Positions 1 to 8,419 of a stretch of DNA of 64,000 nucleotides are shown here, in pieces. Source of the stretch: an uncultured Veillonellaceae bacterium (GTDB lineage: Bacteria; Bacillota; Negativicutes; Selenomonadales; Selenomonadaceae). The position numbers were made by a program, and so were the translations under genes. Numbering within the stretch: the first letter of the stretch is position 1; every line of letters begins with the position of its first letter. The notes beneath the pieces are model-generated. The model made no database searches. It worked only from the letters and a program-made list of their open reading frames with translations, and was not told the DNA's origin. The DNA lies in NCBI GenBank assembly GCA_902785705.1, contig CACZZN010000007.1, positions 1 through 64,000 of the forward strand. Reading direction: 5' to 3'.

Positions 1-25
1 TAAAATATTATACTATAAAGACGAT

Positions 26-65
26 AAAAAAGCAAGGAAAACCTTTGAAATTCCTTGCTTTTTTC
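26..65. terminator. Rho-independent terminator, possibly bidirectional
   Basis: The arm at 26-39 pairs perfectly with 51-64 around an 11-nt loop. The stem is bounded by A's on one side and T's on the other, so it could end transcripts from either direction. The gene it serves to the left lies outside the window. Confidence 0.7.
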
Positions 66-167
66 GATGCGAGTTTTTTGATTTCGTGGCAAAGTCGGGG
101 CGGGGTGCAGGGATGACGGAAAGGAAGATTCCTGTGACAAGAGTACGGCAGGAGCGGTGAAAAAATA

Positions 168-548
168 GTGGAAAAAGAAACGAAAGATGATATAATTGAA
201 TCAGAATTTGACGTGATGCGGTCGTTAGGCGCAATGGCGAAACAGTTCCATGTGAAAGGAACGAAACCACTCCGTGAGGATGGGTGGACATTGAAAGAAG
301 GAAGCACCGTTACAGGCGTCAAAGTGATAGCAGAGGGGCGAAACATCCGTGATGTGGACTTTCTGATTGAAAAGAACCCTCTGCCCAATGGAGAAAAAAC
401 AAAGGCCTCTGATTGGTACAAGTGTCGTGGAATCGCGGATGTGACGAATGGAGAAGTAGTTTATAAAAATTGTGAGGTTCACTGGTATCAGTGCAAAAAT
501 GTGGGCAAGATCGATTTCAAGGTGAAAAGATGGGGTGAGGAAAAATGA
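168..548 (+). CDS. Hypothetical protein, 126 aa
   Basis: Not recognised. The GTG start follows a GGAG-type ribosome site at about 150-155. The protein is soluble, charged and has no signal peptide or membrane segment. A tryptophan/cysteine-bearing C-terminal half (WYKC, then CEVHWYQCKN near residues 83-110) might form a small beta fold, but that is a guess. The stop overlaps the start of the next small gene by 4 nt (ATGA), which points to translational coupling and a two-gene unit. A terminator follows the second gene. No function is assigned. Confidence 0.6.
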   Translation: MEKETKDDIIESEFDVMRSLGAMAKQFHVKGTKPLREDGWTLKEGSTVTGVKVIAEGRNIRDVDFLIEKNPLPNGEKTKASDWYKCRGIADVTNGEVVYKNCEVHWYQCKNVGKIDFKVKRWGEEK

Positions 549-724
549 CAGTAAGGTACATCGGAAAGCGTGAAGCGGATATTATTCCGAACAAAGAGTA
601 TGAGGTGATTTCCATTGAACGCGGTTGGTACCGCATTGTCGATGAATCTGGCGAGGACTACCTTTATGGGCCATCTCATTTTGAGATCGTTGATGCATCC
701 AGGGGAGAGAAAGCGACCGCATAA
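545..724 (+). CDS. Small hypothetical protein, 59 aa
   Basis: A 59-codon frame opening with ATG that overlaps the preceding stop (ATGA). The predicted protein starts MTVRYIGKRE and contains the alternating pattern EYEVISIERGWYRIVDESG, typical of a small beta-barrel. It ends 13 nt before a clear terminator, which supports its being the last gene of a short operon. Family not recognised; an SH3-like or accessory phage-type small protein is possible but unproven. Confidence 0.55.
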   Translation: MTVRYIGKREADIIPNKEYEVISIERGWYRIVDESGEDYLYGPSHFEIVDASRGEKATA

Positions 725-736
725 CGCAGATGATAT

Positions 737-763
737 GAGCACCCGACAGAGGGTGCTCTTCTT
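737..763 (+). terminator. Rho-independent terminator of the small-gene pair
   Basis: An 8-bp perfect stem GAGCACCC/GGGTGCTC (737-744 with 751-758), a 6-nt loop, then TTCTT. Confidence 0.75.
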
Positions 764-1052
764 ATGCCCAAAAGGGGGCAGTCAGACCTCTGCCAACCGA
801 TGAGGTGCGCAGAGCAGATCTTTTCCAGTGTCAGCGCCGATGAAGCGGAGTGCAAGGATAATGGGAAATGGAAGGGAAGGGCGGAAAAAAGATTCCTGCG
901 ACTTTCTCTTGTGCAAGCAGGGGCGTTTCGTGTAAAATAGAATAGGGAAGTTTTCTTTCAGGTTTTGCAGGCAGGATTTTCGAGGAAACGCCGAAGGGAT
1001 CGGTGTTTCCTCCAAGCGGGAATCCGTTGTGTTTTTGTAGGAGGCCGCTCGC
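764..1052. other. Intergenic region with kinase promoter
   Basis: No convincing gene lies here; short frames on both strands lack ribosome sites and family resemblance. The region holds the promoter listed at 909-938, then an untranslated leader of about 105 nt and an AGGAGG ribosome site at 1039-1044 in front of the kinase gene. Confidence 0.5.
909..938 (+). promoter_or_regulatory. Likely sigma-A promoter of the hybrid kinase gene
   Basis: TTGTGC (909-914), an 18-bp spacer, then TAAAAT (933-938). The downstream gene starts at 1053. Assigned by consensus match only. Confidence 0.45.
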
Positions 1053-4000
1053 ATGATTGTCAAGGAATACCAGGCAAGCCAGCTCGATGAATTGGAGCTG
1101 ATCTTTCAGGAGATCCGGCAGATGCCGGAATACAGCAGCGCAAACAGCTGTGCGCTGTCCATGTTTACGGTGAATGTGTCAGCCTGGGAGGCAGAGGCGG
1201 CTTCCATATGCGCCGGCCGTATCCTTCCGAAATGCAGATTCTTTGGTGCATCGACCTTCTATGGATGGGATGGGAACGGACGGCAGCATGAGGATCATGT
1301 GTTCCTTTTCACGGTCAGCCTGCTGGAGACCTCCGAGGTCACGGTGCTGGAGTATGATGACACGGACTTTGCGAGCGTCGGGGCGGATCTCGCACAGACG
1401 CTCCGCGCCATGCCGGACGTGAAATGCGTTGGTGTGTTCTATGGCGGGGCATCCATTCCCTTGACGGAGTTTCTGGAAAACGTGTCCGAAGGGAATGAGG
1501 ATATCCTGTTTTTCGGGGCCGTCGCCCGCAGTACGGACATGAGCGACGAGCGCTGCTGCCACTCGGTTCCGATTTGGTCCCAGGAGGATCAGGGCTTTCA
1601 CTATGTGCTGGGAAAAAGGGCGCATGCGCGCGGCATGGTGCTTGCCATTTACTGCGGCAAGGAACTGCAGGTCCATGCGAATGCCCTGCTGAGCTGGCGT
1701 CCGCTGGGCCCTGTCATGCAGGTCAGCGGCGTATCGGAGCGGCATATCGTGGCGGGCATCGACGGCGTGCCGGCGGCAAATATTTTCCAGAAGTATTTGG
1801 GCATTGAGCTGAACGAGTGGTTCATGGCCAATGTCTGTGAGTTCCCCATGCTGTTCGAGCGCAACGGGACGCGTCTTGCGCGGATCCCGTCCGGTTTCGA
1901 TGAGGAAAACCGCCTGTATTTCGCGGGAGATATACAGGAGGGGGAGAAGTTCCAGCTTTCCTACGGGCATCCCAGCGAAATCTTGGGGGAAACGTGGAGG
2001 GCCAGCGAGGGGATGCGGCAGTTTGCGCCCGATTGCATCTTTCTGTCCATGTGCATCAACCGCATCATGTTCCTGGGCAATCATGCCGTGGATGAATTGG
2101 CATACTACAATCGGTTCCATCGGCCGGTGGGGCTCATCAACGGGCTGGGGGAAATTTACTGCTATCACGGTCAGGGCGGCTTCCTGCACAGTGCGATGGT
2201 GGCGGTCGGCATGCGCGAGGGCGATCCCGTCCCCATGGACAGCGGAAAATTTTTCAAGCCCGCGGCGGTCAAGGTGCTTCCCATCACGGAGCGGATGTCC
2301 AATTTCATTGATGCCATGACCCAGAATCTGATTGAGAAGAATCAAGAGCTTCAGATCTCTGCCGAGGAGGCAAAAGCCGCCAATGCCGCGAAATCCCGGT
2401 TCCTTTCCAACATGTCCCATGAGATCCGCACGCCGATCCATGCGATTCTGGGCATGGACGAAATGATCCTGCGGGAAGGCGGAGAAACGCAGATTCTGGA
2501 GTATGCGGAAAACATCCGCCATGCGGGGAACAATCTGCTGCACATCATCAATGATGTGCTGGATCTCTCCAAAATCGAGGCAGGGAAGATGGATATCATC
2601 CCCGTGGAATATGAGCTGAGCTCCGTGCTGAATGATCTGGTGAATATGATCACGCAGCGTGCGGATGCGAAGGGCTTGAGGTTCTTTGTGAAGACTTCCC
2701 CGAATCTTCCGCGCGTCCTGTTCGGCGACGAGGTACGCATCAAACAGGTGGTGACGAACATTCTGACGAATGCCGTCAAGTATACGGAAAAGGGAAGCGT
2801 GACCTTCACGGTGGACTTTTCGCCGAAGGATGAGCATACAATCCTGCTGCGCGTGAGCGTGGCGGATACGGGCATCGGCATCAAGCAGGAGGATCAGGCG
2901 AAGCTTTTCAGTGCATTTGAGCGCATCGAGGAGGAGCGGAACCGCTCCATTGAGGGCACGGGGCTCGGCATGAACATCACGCTGCAGCTTCTGCGTATGA
3001 TGGACTCCTCCCTGACGGTAGAAAGCGTTTACGGGGAAGGCTCGACCTTTTCCTTTGAGGTGGAGCAGGGGGTTGTTGACGAGAATCCGATGGGGGATTT
3101 CGCGGAGGAATACCGCAATGCGCGGCGGCAGACCTATCAAGAACAGTTCACCGCGCCGGAGGCCAGGATCCTTGTCGTGGATGACAACAGCATGAATCTG
3201 GCGGTCATCCGGGGTCTTCTGAAGCAGACCGAGGTGCGGATCGATACTGCGGAGGGCGGCGAGGAATGTTTGCGCATGGTGCGGGAGAAGAAATACGACA
3301 TCATTTTCCTGGATCACCGCATGCCGGTCATGGATGGCGTCGAAACGCTCCGCGAGATGAAGAAAATGGCGGACTGCGTCAATGCAAATACCCCCGTGAT
3401 TTCGCTGACGGCCAACGCAATCTCGGGGGCAAGGGAGCTCTATATCAAAGAGGGGTTCCATGACTATCTGACGAAGCCCATTGACAGCTCCCGTCTGGAG
3501 CGCATGGTCATCGAGTACCTGCCCAAGGAAAAGGTCATGCTGAAAAGCAGGGATGCCTCGGGCACGCCTGCGGGCGGCTCCGTATCGGACGGCGCCTCAT
3601 CGGCAGAGATTCCCGCATGGCTCCGCGAGGTGAAGGAACTGGATGTTTCGAGCGGCTTGAAGAATTGCGGCTCCGTGGAGCTGTACCTGGACTCGCTGCA
3701 GATTTTTGCGGAGGCGATCGTGCCGGGGGCGGCGGAAATCGAGGGGTATTTCCAAGCAGAGGACTGGGAGAACTATACCACGAAAGTGCATGCGCTCAAA
3801 AGCTCGGCAAAAATCATCGGAGCCGGCAAGCTGTCCGACAGGGCAAAGCGGCTGGAAGACGCGGGGAATTCCGGCTATGTCGATGAGATACTGGCACTTA
3901 CGCCGCAGCTCATGGAAACGTATCGCAGCTATCTGACCCATCTTGCGCCGCTCTTGATGAAGACCGGCGCCGGAAAGGACGGCGGCGGGAAAAAACCGAT

Positions 4001-4205
4001 TTCAGAGGAAGCGCTTGCAGAAGCCTACAGCTCCATGCGGGAGGTAGCTTCCTGCTTCGACTACGACAGCATGAGGTTCATTCTTGGTTCCCTGGAGGAA
4101 TACAGCCTGCCGGAGAAAGAGCAGGAACACTGCAGGAAGCTGAAGGAAGCCGTCGAGCAGCTGGCGTGGGAACAAGTGAAGACGCTGCTGCAGGTAAAAG
4201 CTTAA
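1053..4205 (+). CDS. FIST-domain hybrid sensor histidine kinase
   Basis: A 1050-residue signalling protein. Residues about 20-400 resemble the FIST N and C sensory domains (family known for small-ligand, possibly amino-acid, sensing). A short coiled linker leads into HisKA with the H-box SHEIRTP (phospho-acceptor His456), then an HATPase domain (N-box near 570, DTGIGI near 605). A receiver domain follows with ILVVDDN and phospho-acceptor Asp754 in FLDHRMPVMDG, then an HPt domain with HALKSS (His913). It has no transmembrane segment, so it probably acts in the cytoplasm as a complete His-Asp-His phosphorelay. No partner response regulator is adjacent. The stop overlaps by 4 nt the stop of the convergent gene. 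Confidence 0.9.
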   Translation: MIVKEYQASQLDELELIFQEIRQMPEYSSANSCALSMFTVNVSAWEAEAASICAGRILPKCRFFGASTFYGWDGNGRQHEDHVFLFTVSLLETSEVTVLEYDDTDFASVGADLAQTLRAMPDVKCVGVFYGGASIPLTEFLENVSEGNEDILFFGAVARSTDMSDERCCHSVPIWSQEDQGFHYVLGKRAHARGMVLAIYCGKELQVHANALLSWRPLGPVMQVSGVSERHIVAGIDGVPAANIFQKYLGIELNEWFMANVCEFPMLFERNGTRLARIPSGFDEENRLYFAGDIQEGEKFQLSYGHPSEILGETWRASEGMRQFAPDCIFLSMCINRIMFLGNHAVDELAYYNRFHRPVGLINGLGEIYCYHGQGGFLHSAMVAVGMREGDPVPMDSGKFFKPAAVKVLPITERMSNFIDAMTQNLIEKNQELQISAEEAKAANAAKSRFLSNMSHEIRTPIHAILGMDEMILREGGETQILEYAENIRHAGNNLLHIINDVLDLSKIEAGKMDIIPVEYELSSVLNDLVNMITQRADAKGLRFFVKTSPNLPRVLFGDEVRIKQVVTNILTNAVKYTEKGSVTFTVDFSPKDEHTILLRVSVADTGIGIKQEDQAKLFSAFERIEEERNRSIEGTGLGMNITLQLLRMMDSSLTVESVYGEGSTFSFEVEQGVVDENPMGDFAEEYRNARRQTYQEQFTAPEARILVVDDNSMNLAVIRGLLKQTEVRIDTAEGGEECLRMVREKKYDIIFLDHRMPVMDGVETLREMKKMADCVNANTPVISLTANAISGARELYIKEGFHDYLTKPIDSSRLERMVIEYLPKEKVMLKSRDASGTPAGGSVSDGASSAEIPAWLREVKELDVSSGLKNCGSVELYLDSLQIFAEAIVPGAAEIEGYFQAEDWENYTTKVHALKSSAKIIGAGKLSDRAKRLEDAGNSGYVDEILALTPQLMETYRSYLTHLAPLLMKTGAGKDGGGKKPISEEALAEAYSSMREVASCFDYDSMRFILGSLEEYSLPEKEQEHCRKLKEAVEQLAWEQVKTLLQVKA

Positions 4206-6040
4206 AAGAAATCCTCCTGCTCTCCGGCGGAGTCCTCGATGAGGCTCCGCTGGCCGAGCATGGTGGTGAGCGCCTGCCGGGTGAAGCCATAGCCGTCGGA
4301 GGTGAAATCCTGATCCGCGTTATAGCGGGCAGAGGGGGCATTCAGGAGGCCGCAGACGGTATCGTAAAGCATGTCGTTCGTGAAGTAACGGCCGCGATGG
4401 CGGCGCAGCGCCGCCGTCTGCCGCGGCATCTTCTCCTGATAGGCGGGAGAAAGGTAGAGGAACATCGGGATGCGTACCATATCGAAACTGAATACATCGG
4501 GATTATGAGAAATCTGGAGATTCTCGCCATGGTCGGAAAAGTAGAGCATGGCGGTGAGGTTCAGATTTTTTTTCGCATAATCGAAGATCTGGGACAGGAT
4601 ATAGTCCGTGTAGAGGATGCTGTTGGCATAGGAGGGCGTTGACGTCGCCATGCCGGTGCCATCCTCTGTTTTCCATTTGCTGAATTCCGCAGGATAGCGG
4701 TTGTCGTAATAGATATGGCTTCCCATGGTATGCAGGACGATGAAATTGTTCTTTTTCGGATCCACCTTGGCCAGATATTGCAGCAGCGAGCTGTCATATT
4801 TATCCGAGTACTCGAAGGAATCATCCGTCCATTCCGAATGGTCGGCGGTCTTCGCGACCATCGTGATGGCGCTGTCGAACTGTCCGTAGCGTCCCTGATT
4901 GCTGAACCACCACGTCTCATAGCCGGCTTTTTTCGCCACGTCGATGATGGAGGCGGACTCATAGAACTCCTTCTCGTTGTACTGGCTCTGCTCCGTGAGC
5001 GCACGCTGCAGGGTGGGGACGGTCTGCGTCCAGGAGGCATAGACATTGCGGAAAAAGAGAAAATCAGGATTTTCCGCCGCCTGCTGGCTGAGCCAGGGCG
5101 TGTCGTCATACTGGAAGTCGGGCGTAAAGACCTTCATGTAGTTGCGCGAGGCGGACTCGCCGATCACGACGATGACCGTGCCCGGAACCTCGTTCGGAAG
5201 GGTTTCCGATGCATCGATGTTCAGGCTCGCATAGCGGTCCGCATGGTTCGTCTCGTATTCCTGCGTCTGCTCCACATAGGTCGTGACATCCTTCCACTGC
5301 TCGGCAATGGAGCTTTGGGGCACATACCAGATGAGGGAGCCGACAGCGCCGCCCAGCACGAGAATCAGGGCGCTTTCATGCAGCAGATCGCCCCGGCCCT
5401 GCAGGAGATGTTGCCCGAACAGGCAGTGGATGCGGTAGGCCCGGTAGAGCAAAAAGGCGATGACCACCGCCATGAGCGCGAGGTACAGGGGACCGATATT
5501 TGCCTCCAGAAAGTCGATGCTTTCCCGCCAGTTCGTGAGATAGAGCGCCATGAGGGAGGCGGGCGTGAGACAGTGCCAGACCATGCAGTAATAGACATAC
5601 TGCACGAAGGGGATTGCCATGCAGACGAGGTTCAAAAACGCCATGAGCACGGCGGACAGTTTGATCTGATTGGTGCGCATGAGCAGCCCCTCCAGACTGG
5701 AAAGGGCAAGAAAGATGCTCGTGCCGATCACGAAGTCAAAGCAGATGAGGGACGTGAACCATACCTTTTCATAGGTCCAGGCATAGAGCAGCGGAAAGGC
5801 GGAGCACCACGCAAGTCCCGAAAGGAGATTCGGCAAGTATTCCTTCCGGAAAAGGTGCATGCGGTTCCCTGCCTGCATCGCGACCAATCCAAGCATGATT
5901 ACCGGCAGGATAGGCATGAAGTACTTCGCGCCCATATCCTCCCCGATATTGATATAAAAGGCAATGAGGCTGAGAAAATACATGCCCGCCGCAAACGTCC
6001 AGCGGATGAGATTGTCCTGCGCCCGCGTTGAAAGTGTCAT
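4202..6040 (-). CDS. Phosphoethanolamine transferase-like sulfatase-fold membrane enzyme
   Basis: A 612-aa protein with about five N-terminal membrane segments (residues 10-240) and an exported alkaline-phosphatase/sulfatase-fold domain (about 270-585). The motif VVIGESASRN places Ser296 where EptA/CptA enzymes carry their Thr or Ser nucleophile. Metal-site motifs include SDHGEN near the C terminus, plus HTMGSH. Families of this kind transfer phosphoethanolamine from phosphatidylethanolamine to lipid A or other envelope glycans. That would fit a diderm Negativicute with LPS, but the acceptor cannot be read from sequence. It is convergent with, and overlaps the stop of, the hybrid kinase gene. 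Confidence 0.8.
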   Translation of the reverse strand: MTLSTRAQDNLIRWTFAAGMYFLSLIAFYINIGEDMGAKYFMPILPVIMLGLVAMQAGNRMHLFRKEYLPNLLSGLAWCSAFPLLYAWTYEKVWFTSLICFDFVIGTSIFLALSSLEGLLMRTNQIKLSAVLMAFLNLVCMAIPFVQYVYYCMVWHCLTPASLMALYLTNWRESIDFLEANIGPLYLALMAVVIAFLLYRAYRIHCLFGQHLLQGRGDLLHESALILVLGGAVGSLIWYVPQSSIAEQWKDVTTYVEQTQEYETNHADRYASLNIDASETLPNEVPGTVIVVIGESASRNYMKVFTPDFQYDDTPWLSQQAAENPDFLFFRNVYASWTQTVPTLQRALTEQSQYNEKEFYESASIIDVAKKAGYETWWFSNQGRYGQFDSAITMVAKTADHSEWTDDSFEYSDKYDSSLLQYLAKVDPKKNNFIVLHTMGSHIYYDNRYPAEFSKWKTEDGTGMATSTPSYANSILYTDYILSQIFDYAKKNLNLTAMLYFSDHGENLQISHNPDVFSFDMVRIPMFLYLSPAYQEKMPRQTAALRRHRGRYFTNDMLYDTVCGLLNAPSARYNADQDFTSDGYGFTRQALTTMLGQRSLIEDSAGEQEDFF

Positions 6041-6101
6041 TTCGCTTCTTCCTTTATATATGAAACTTCTTCGTTATAGGAATTTTCTACTTGTGCCCCC
6101 T

Positions 6102-7316
6102 TCAATTATCATCGAGCGTTGAGAGAACAAGTTTATAATGATACGGCCTGGATGTTTTTATACATCTCAACCATTCGGGAGGTATCTTCTTCATGCGGGA
6201 TATAATCGTATTTTCAGATTTTTGCAATGTCCCCTGAATTTCAGAGATCGTTGCGCCTATATCGGAAAAGATGGCGGCTTGCAGAAGAATGTCGTATATG
6301 CTGCTCATTGTCTGATCCTCGATGTTGAGCGCGAGAATCTTTTTTTGATACGATCTATAGGTATCCAGTTTCTTTTTCAGTGTTTTTTCTGTATGGAAGA
6401 TTGCCGTATGGATCAGGCGGAGCGTTCCGAGAATGAACGGTGTCAAATCTCCTCTGTTGCTGTCGGATTCAGTGTTCGAGAAGAGCTTGTAATAGCTGTT
6501 CCGTTGTTTCTTGATTATGATAGAAAGCTGTAGGGCGATGGTTGGATGCAGATATTTCGATAAAAAGTATGAAGTCATAAATCGCGACATGCGTCCGTTG
6601 CCGTCGTAGAATGGATGGATATATCCAAATAGAAAATGGAATATGGCAATGCGATTCAAGTACGGGATTGTCGTATCGTGGAGTATATCCAAAGCGAGGC
6701 TCATATATTGGATGATTTTTTCTTCCGGGTAGATGCCGCGATGGATGATTTTTTGTGTAGATGTTACAACGTCCACCGAAGACGACCGAAAAATCCTGCC
6801 GTCCGGAAGCAGCGTTGGATTGTTCTTCCTGATCTCATCTGCCAGAAATTCATCAAAAAAGGAGCGGATATCCTCGCAGGAATTGAAAGACAAGGAGTCT
6901 CCGCGGACGATTTTGATATATTTGTTTACGATTCCTCCCAGTCGGAGCCGAATCCGCTCATTTGGCGCTGCGATAAAGGCGGAACGTATTTCCTTCCGCG
7001 TACTGTGTACTCCTTCAATATCATTGCTGGATTTTATTTCGTTTATCAAACAGGCCTTGACGAACTGTTCTATACCAACGCGGGGGATGCTGCGGAGTAT
7101 ATGTTGAAAGTCGTTGAAAACGGACATGATTTGTTCCTGCAGCACGGCTGCATCTTCGGTATAGCAATAAAAAACTTGATGTTGAATTTTACGCCCGTAC
7201 TGATGAATAGACACAGGAAGATGCCGGGCAAAGGGGTTCCGGAAGCGGATTTGGTATTCTTGCTCCCAGTCCTCCGGGCGCTTGTAGAATATAGATGTTA
7301 ATGGTTCGTAGGACAT
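6102..7316 (-). CDS. Fic family protein (AMPylase-like) with N-terminal inhibitory helix
   Basis: About 404 aa. The core Fic motif HPFYDGNGRMSR is intact (His234), so nucleotidyl transfer, classically AMPylation of a target hydroxyl, is expected. Upstream, SNDIEG matches the [S/T]xxxE[G/N] autoinhibitory helix of class II Fic proteins. The C terminus holds a winged-helix-like segment (TISEIQGTLQKSENTII). The frame is open for 47 more codons upstream. I chose ATG 7316 because it has a strong GGGAGGT ribosome site 6 nt away, and because the extension would run through two inverted repeats. The target is unknown. An HTH-bearing Fic protein may regulate its own gene. Confidence 0.88.
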   Translation of the reverse strand: MSYEPLTSIFYKRPEDWEQEYQIRFRNPFARHLPVSIHQYGRKIQHQVFYCYTEDAAVLQEQIMSVFNDFQHILRSIPRVGIEQFVKACLINEIKSSNDIEGVHSTRKEIRSAFIAAPNERIRLRLGGIVNKYIKIVRGDSLSFNSCEDIRSFFDEFLADEIRKNNPTLLPDGRIFRSSSVDVVTSTQKIIHRGIYPEEKIIQYMSLALDILHDTTIPYLNRIAIFHFLFGYIHPFYDGNGRMSRFMTSYFLSKYLHPTIALQLSIIIKKQRNSYYKLFSNTESDSNRGDLTPFILGTLRLIHTAIFHTEKTLKKKLDTYRSYQKKILALNIEDQTMSSIYDILLQAAIFSDIGATISEIQGTLQKSENTIISRMKKIPPEWLRCIKTSRPYHYKLVLSTLDDN

Positions 7317-7330
7317 AAGCACACCTCCCC

Positions 7331-7397
7331 AAACATCAAAAAGTGCGTTTTTTGATGTTTGATTGCATTGAGACCTCAAAATTGGCATTTTTTGAGG
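7331..7397 (-). promoter_or_regulatory. Two tandem inverted repeats upstream of fic, candidate operators
   Basis: Repeat A: 12-bp perfect arms AAACATCAAAAA (7331-7342) and 7349-7360, with a 6-nt centre. Repeat B: 8-bp arms CCTCAAAA (7374-7381) and 7390-7397, with an 8-nt centre. Both share the plan TCAAAA...TTTTTTGA, and their matching positions are 40 bp apart. They sit immediately upstream of the fic ribosome site. Autoregulation by the fic product is an inference. Confidence 0.5.
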
Positions 7398-7460
7398 CAT
7401 GGTGTTTTCCCTCTCCACGAGCGCTGTTACCTCACACGCCTCCACATTCTCCGTCAATTC

Positions 7461-7592
7461 TACTATGAAATCTTAGCGAGTGCAAGCCGCAGGCGAAGCA
7501 GGAGCTTAGATTTCGTGTAAGGGCGTGTGGACACCGAAGGTGTCCGGTAAGTTTACTATGAAATCTTAGCGAGTGCAAGCCGCAGGCGAAGC
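7461..7592. repeat. Pair of 39-bp direct repeats with hairpins
   Basis: Copies at 7461-7499 and 7554-7592 are identical over 39 bp (offset 93 bp). Copy one is followed by a near-complement of its own start (GAAATCTTAGC at 7467-7477 against 7504-7514, one mismatch), so it can fold back. A second hairpin, GGACACC/GGTGTCC, lies between the copies at 7529-7545. This looks like a REP-like intergenic element. A short antisense frame through it is probably a by-product. Confidence 0.65.
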
Positions 7593-7632
7593 GGGAGGTA
7601 AAGCATTGCAAAGGAGGCACCGCACCAGCGGC

Positions 7633-8016
7633 TCATTTGACGTCAATCGACAGGACTTGGTCGATGGCGCCGGGTTTTTCCTGAAACAGCTCCAAGACCA
7701 ACCCGTCGGGAAGCTGCACCCATTTCTCCGGCTTGCCCTCCATGGCGTGAACACCTTCATAGGAGAGCATTTCCCTGAGCGTGCTCTTAAAGTCCTCCAC
7801 CACAATCCCCAGGTGATGTCCGCGCCCGGCCGCATGGTTGTCCGGCGAGGAAATCAGCTGCAGGCCGCCACGCAGCCACACCTGCTCCAATTTGCCATTC
7901 GCTTCTTTTCGCCGTATCACCTCCATGCCCAATATTTCCTCGAAAAAGCGGATACTCCATGCAATGTCGCAAACTGTAACCGCCGCATGTTCCACATAGG
8001 ATGATTTCTTTTTCAT
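7633..8016 (-). CDS. VOC-fold protein, glyoxalase/bleomycin-resistance-like
   Basis: About 127 aa in a vicinal-oxygen-chelate pattern: VEHAAVTVCDIAWSIRFFEEILGMEV opens the first beta-alpha-beta-beta-beta unit (cut here to the core idea of an H-x-A start and an FFEEILGM helix). GRGHHLGIVVEDF opens the second, and LPDGLVLELFQE closes the fold. Candidate metal ligands are the early His, HHLGI and the late Glu in LELF. The reaction is not predictable at this level. ATG 8016 was preferred to an upstream start because GGGAGG lies about 10 nt in front of it. Confidence 0.75.
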   Translation of the reverse strand: MKKKSSYVEHAAVTVCDIAWSIRFFEEILGMEVIRRKEANGKLEQVWLRGGLQLISSPDNHAAGRGHHLGIVVEDFKSTLREMLSYEGVHAMEGKPEKWVQLPDGLVLELFQEKPGAIDQVLSIDVK

Positions 8017-8419
8017 AGCATAGCAGCCTCCCTCAGTACTGATGGCAAACATGCCGGTTCTGGCAGCCGATTTTTCCGGCTTATACCACGTTCTGCCAGC
8101 GGGCCGGCAATCGTTTTGCCCGGATCCATGATAGGCTCAGGGGATCAAGCAGTTTCCTTGCTTCCATGGTGGACAACAACTCCTCATTTTTTGTTTACAT
8201 GCGTTAGTTTCATTGTGACAGTTCCCCTATCATTAGCCCTTCGGTTAAATCGTATATTTTGTGATGTAGTTTGTCAACCCTTGTGGGTACAGGGAGCAGG
8301 GTCTCGGCTCTGTGCCGGTTTTTAGTTTAGCAGGGAGAGTCAATGGAAAAATGTGCGGTATTGGGAGGAGAAATGTGCTTTGCGACGAATGTGTTTCAAG
8401 AGTGAGGATTGGAAGTGAT
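8017..8419. other. Intergenic region upstream of the CRISPR operon
   Basis: No convincing gene. It contains an inverted repeat CTGGCAG/CTGCCAG (8060-8066 with 8093-8099), an AT-rich stretch near 8180-8280, and a strong GGGAGGAG sequence at 8363-8370. That ribosome-site-like sequence is followed by ATG 8373 of a 10-codon frame and by GTG 8375 in the cas6 frame. The operon promoter could not be assigned with confidence. Confidence 0.4.

Noticed and set aside
1179-3461. A 760-codon open frame on the minus strand inside the hybrid kinase gene
   Set aside because: It is antisense to a gene with clear FIST, kinase and receiver motifs, is rich in His/Arg/Pro as expected from a shadow frame in GC-rich DNA, and has no family resemblance.
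6138-6533. Open frames on the plus strand opposite fic
   Set aside because: They are antisense to the conserved Fic domain and lack motifs.
7432-7620. A 62-codon minus-strand frame with repeated FACGLHSLRFHS text
   Set aside because: The repetition is explained by the 39-bp DNA repeat. There is no good ribosome site.
8116-8325. A 69-codon frame in the region before cas6
   Set aside because: No ribosome site, no family resemblance, and codon use unlike the neighbours.
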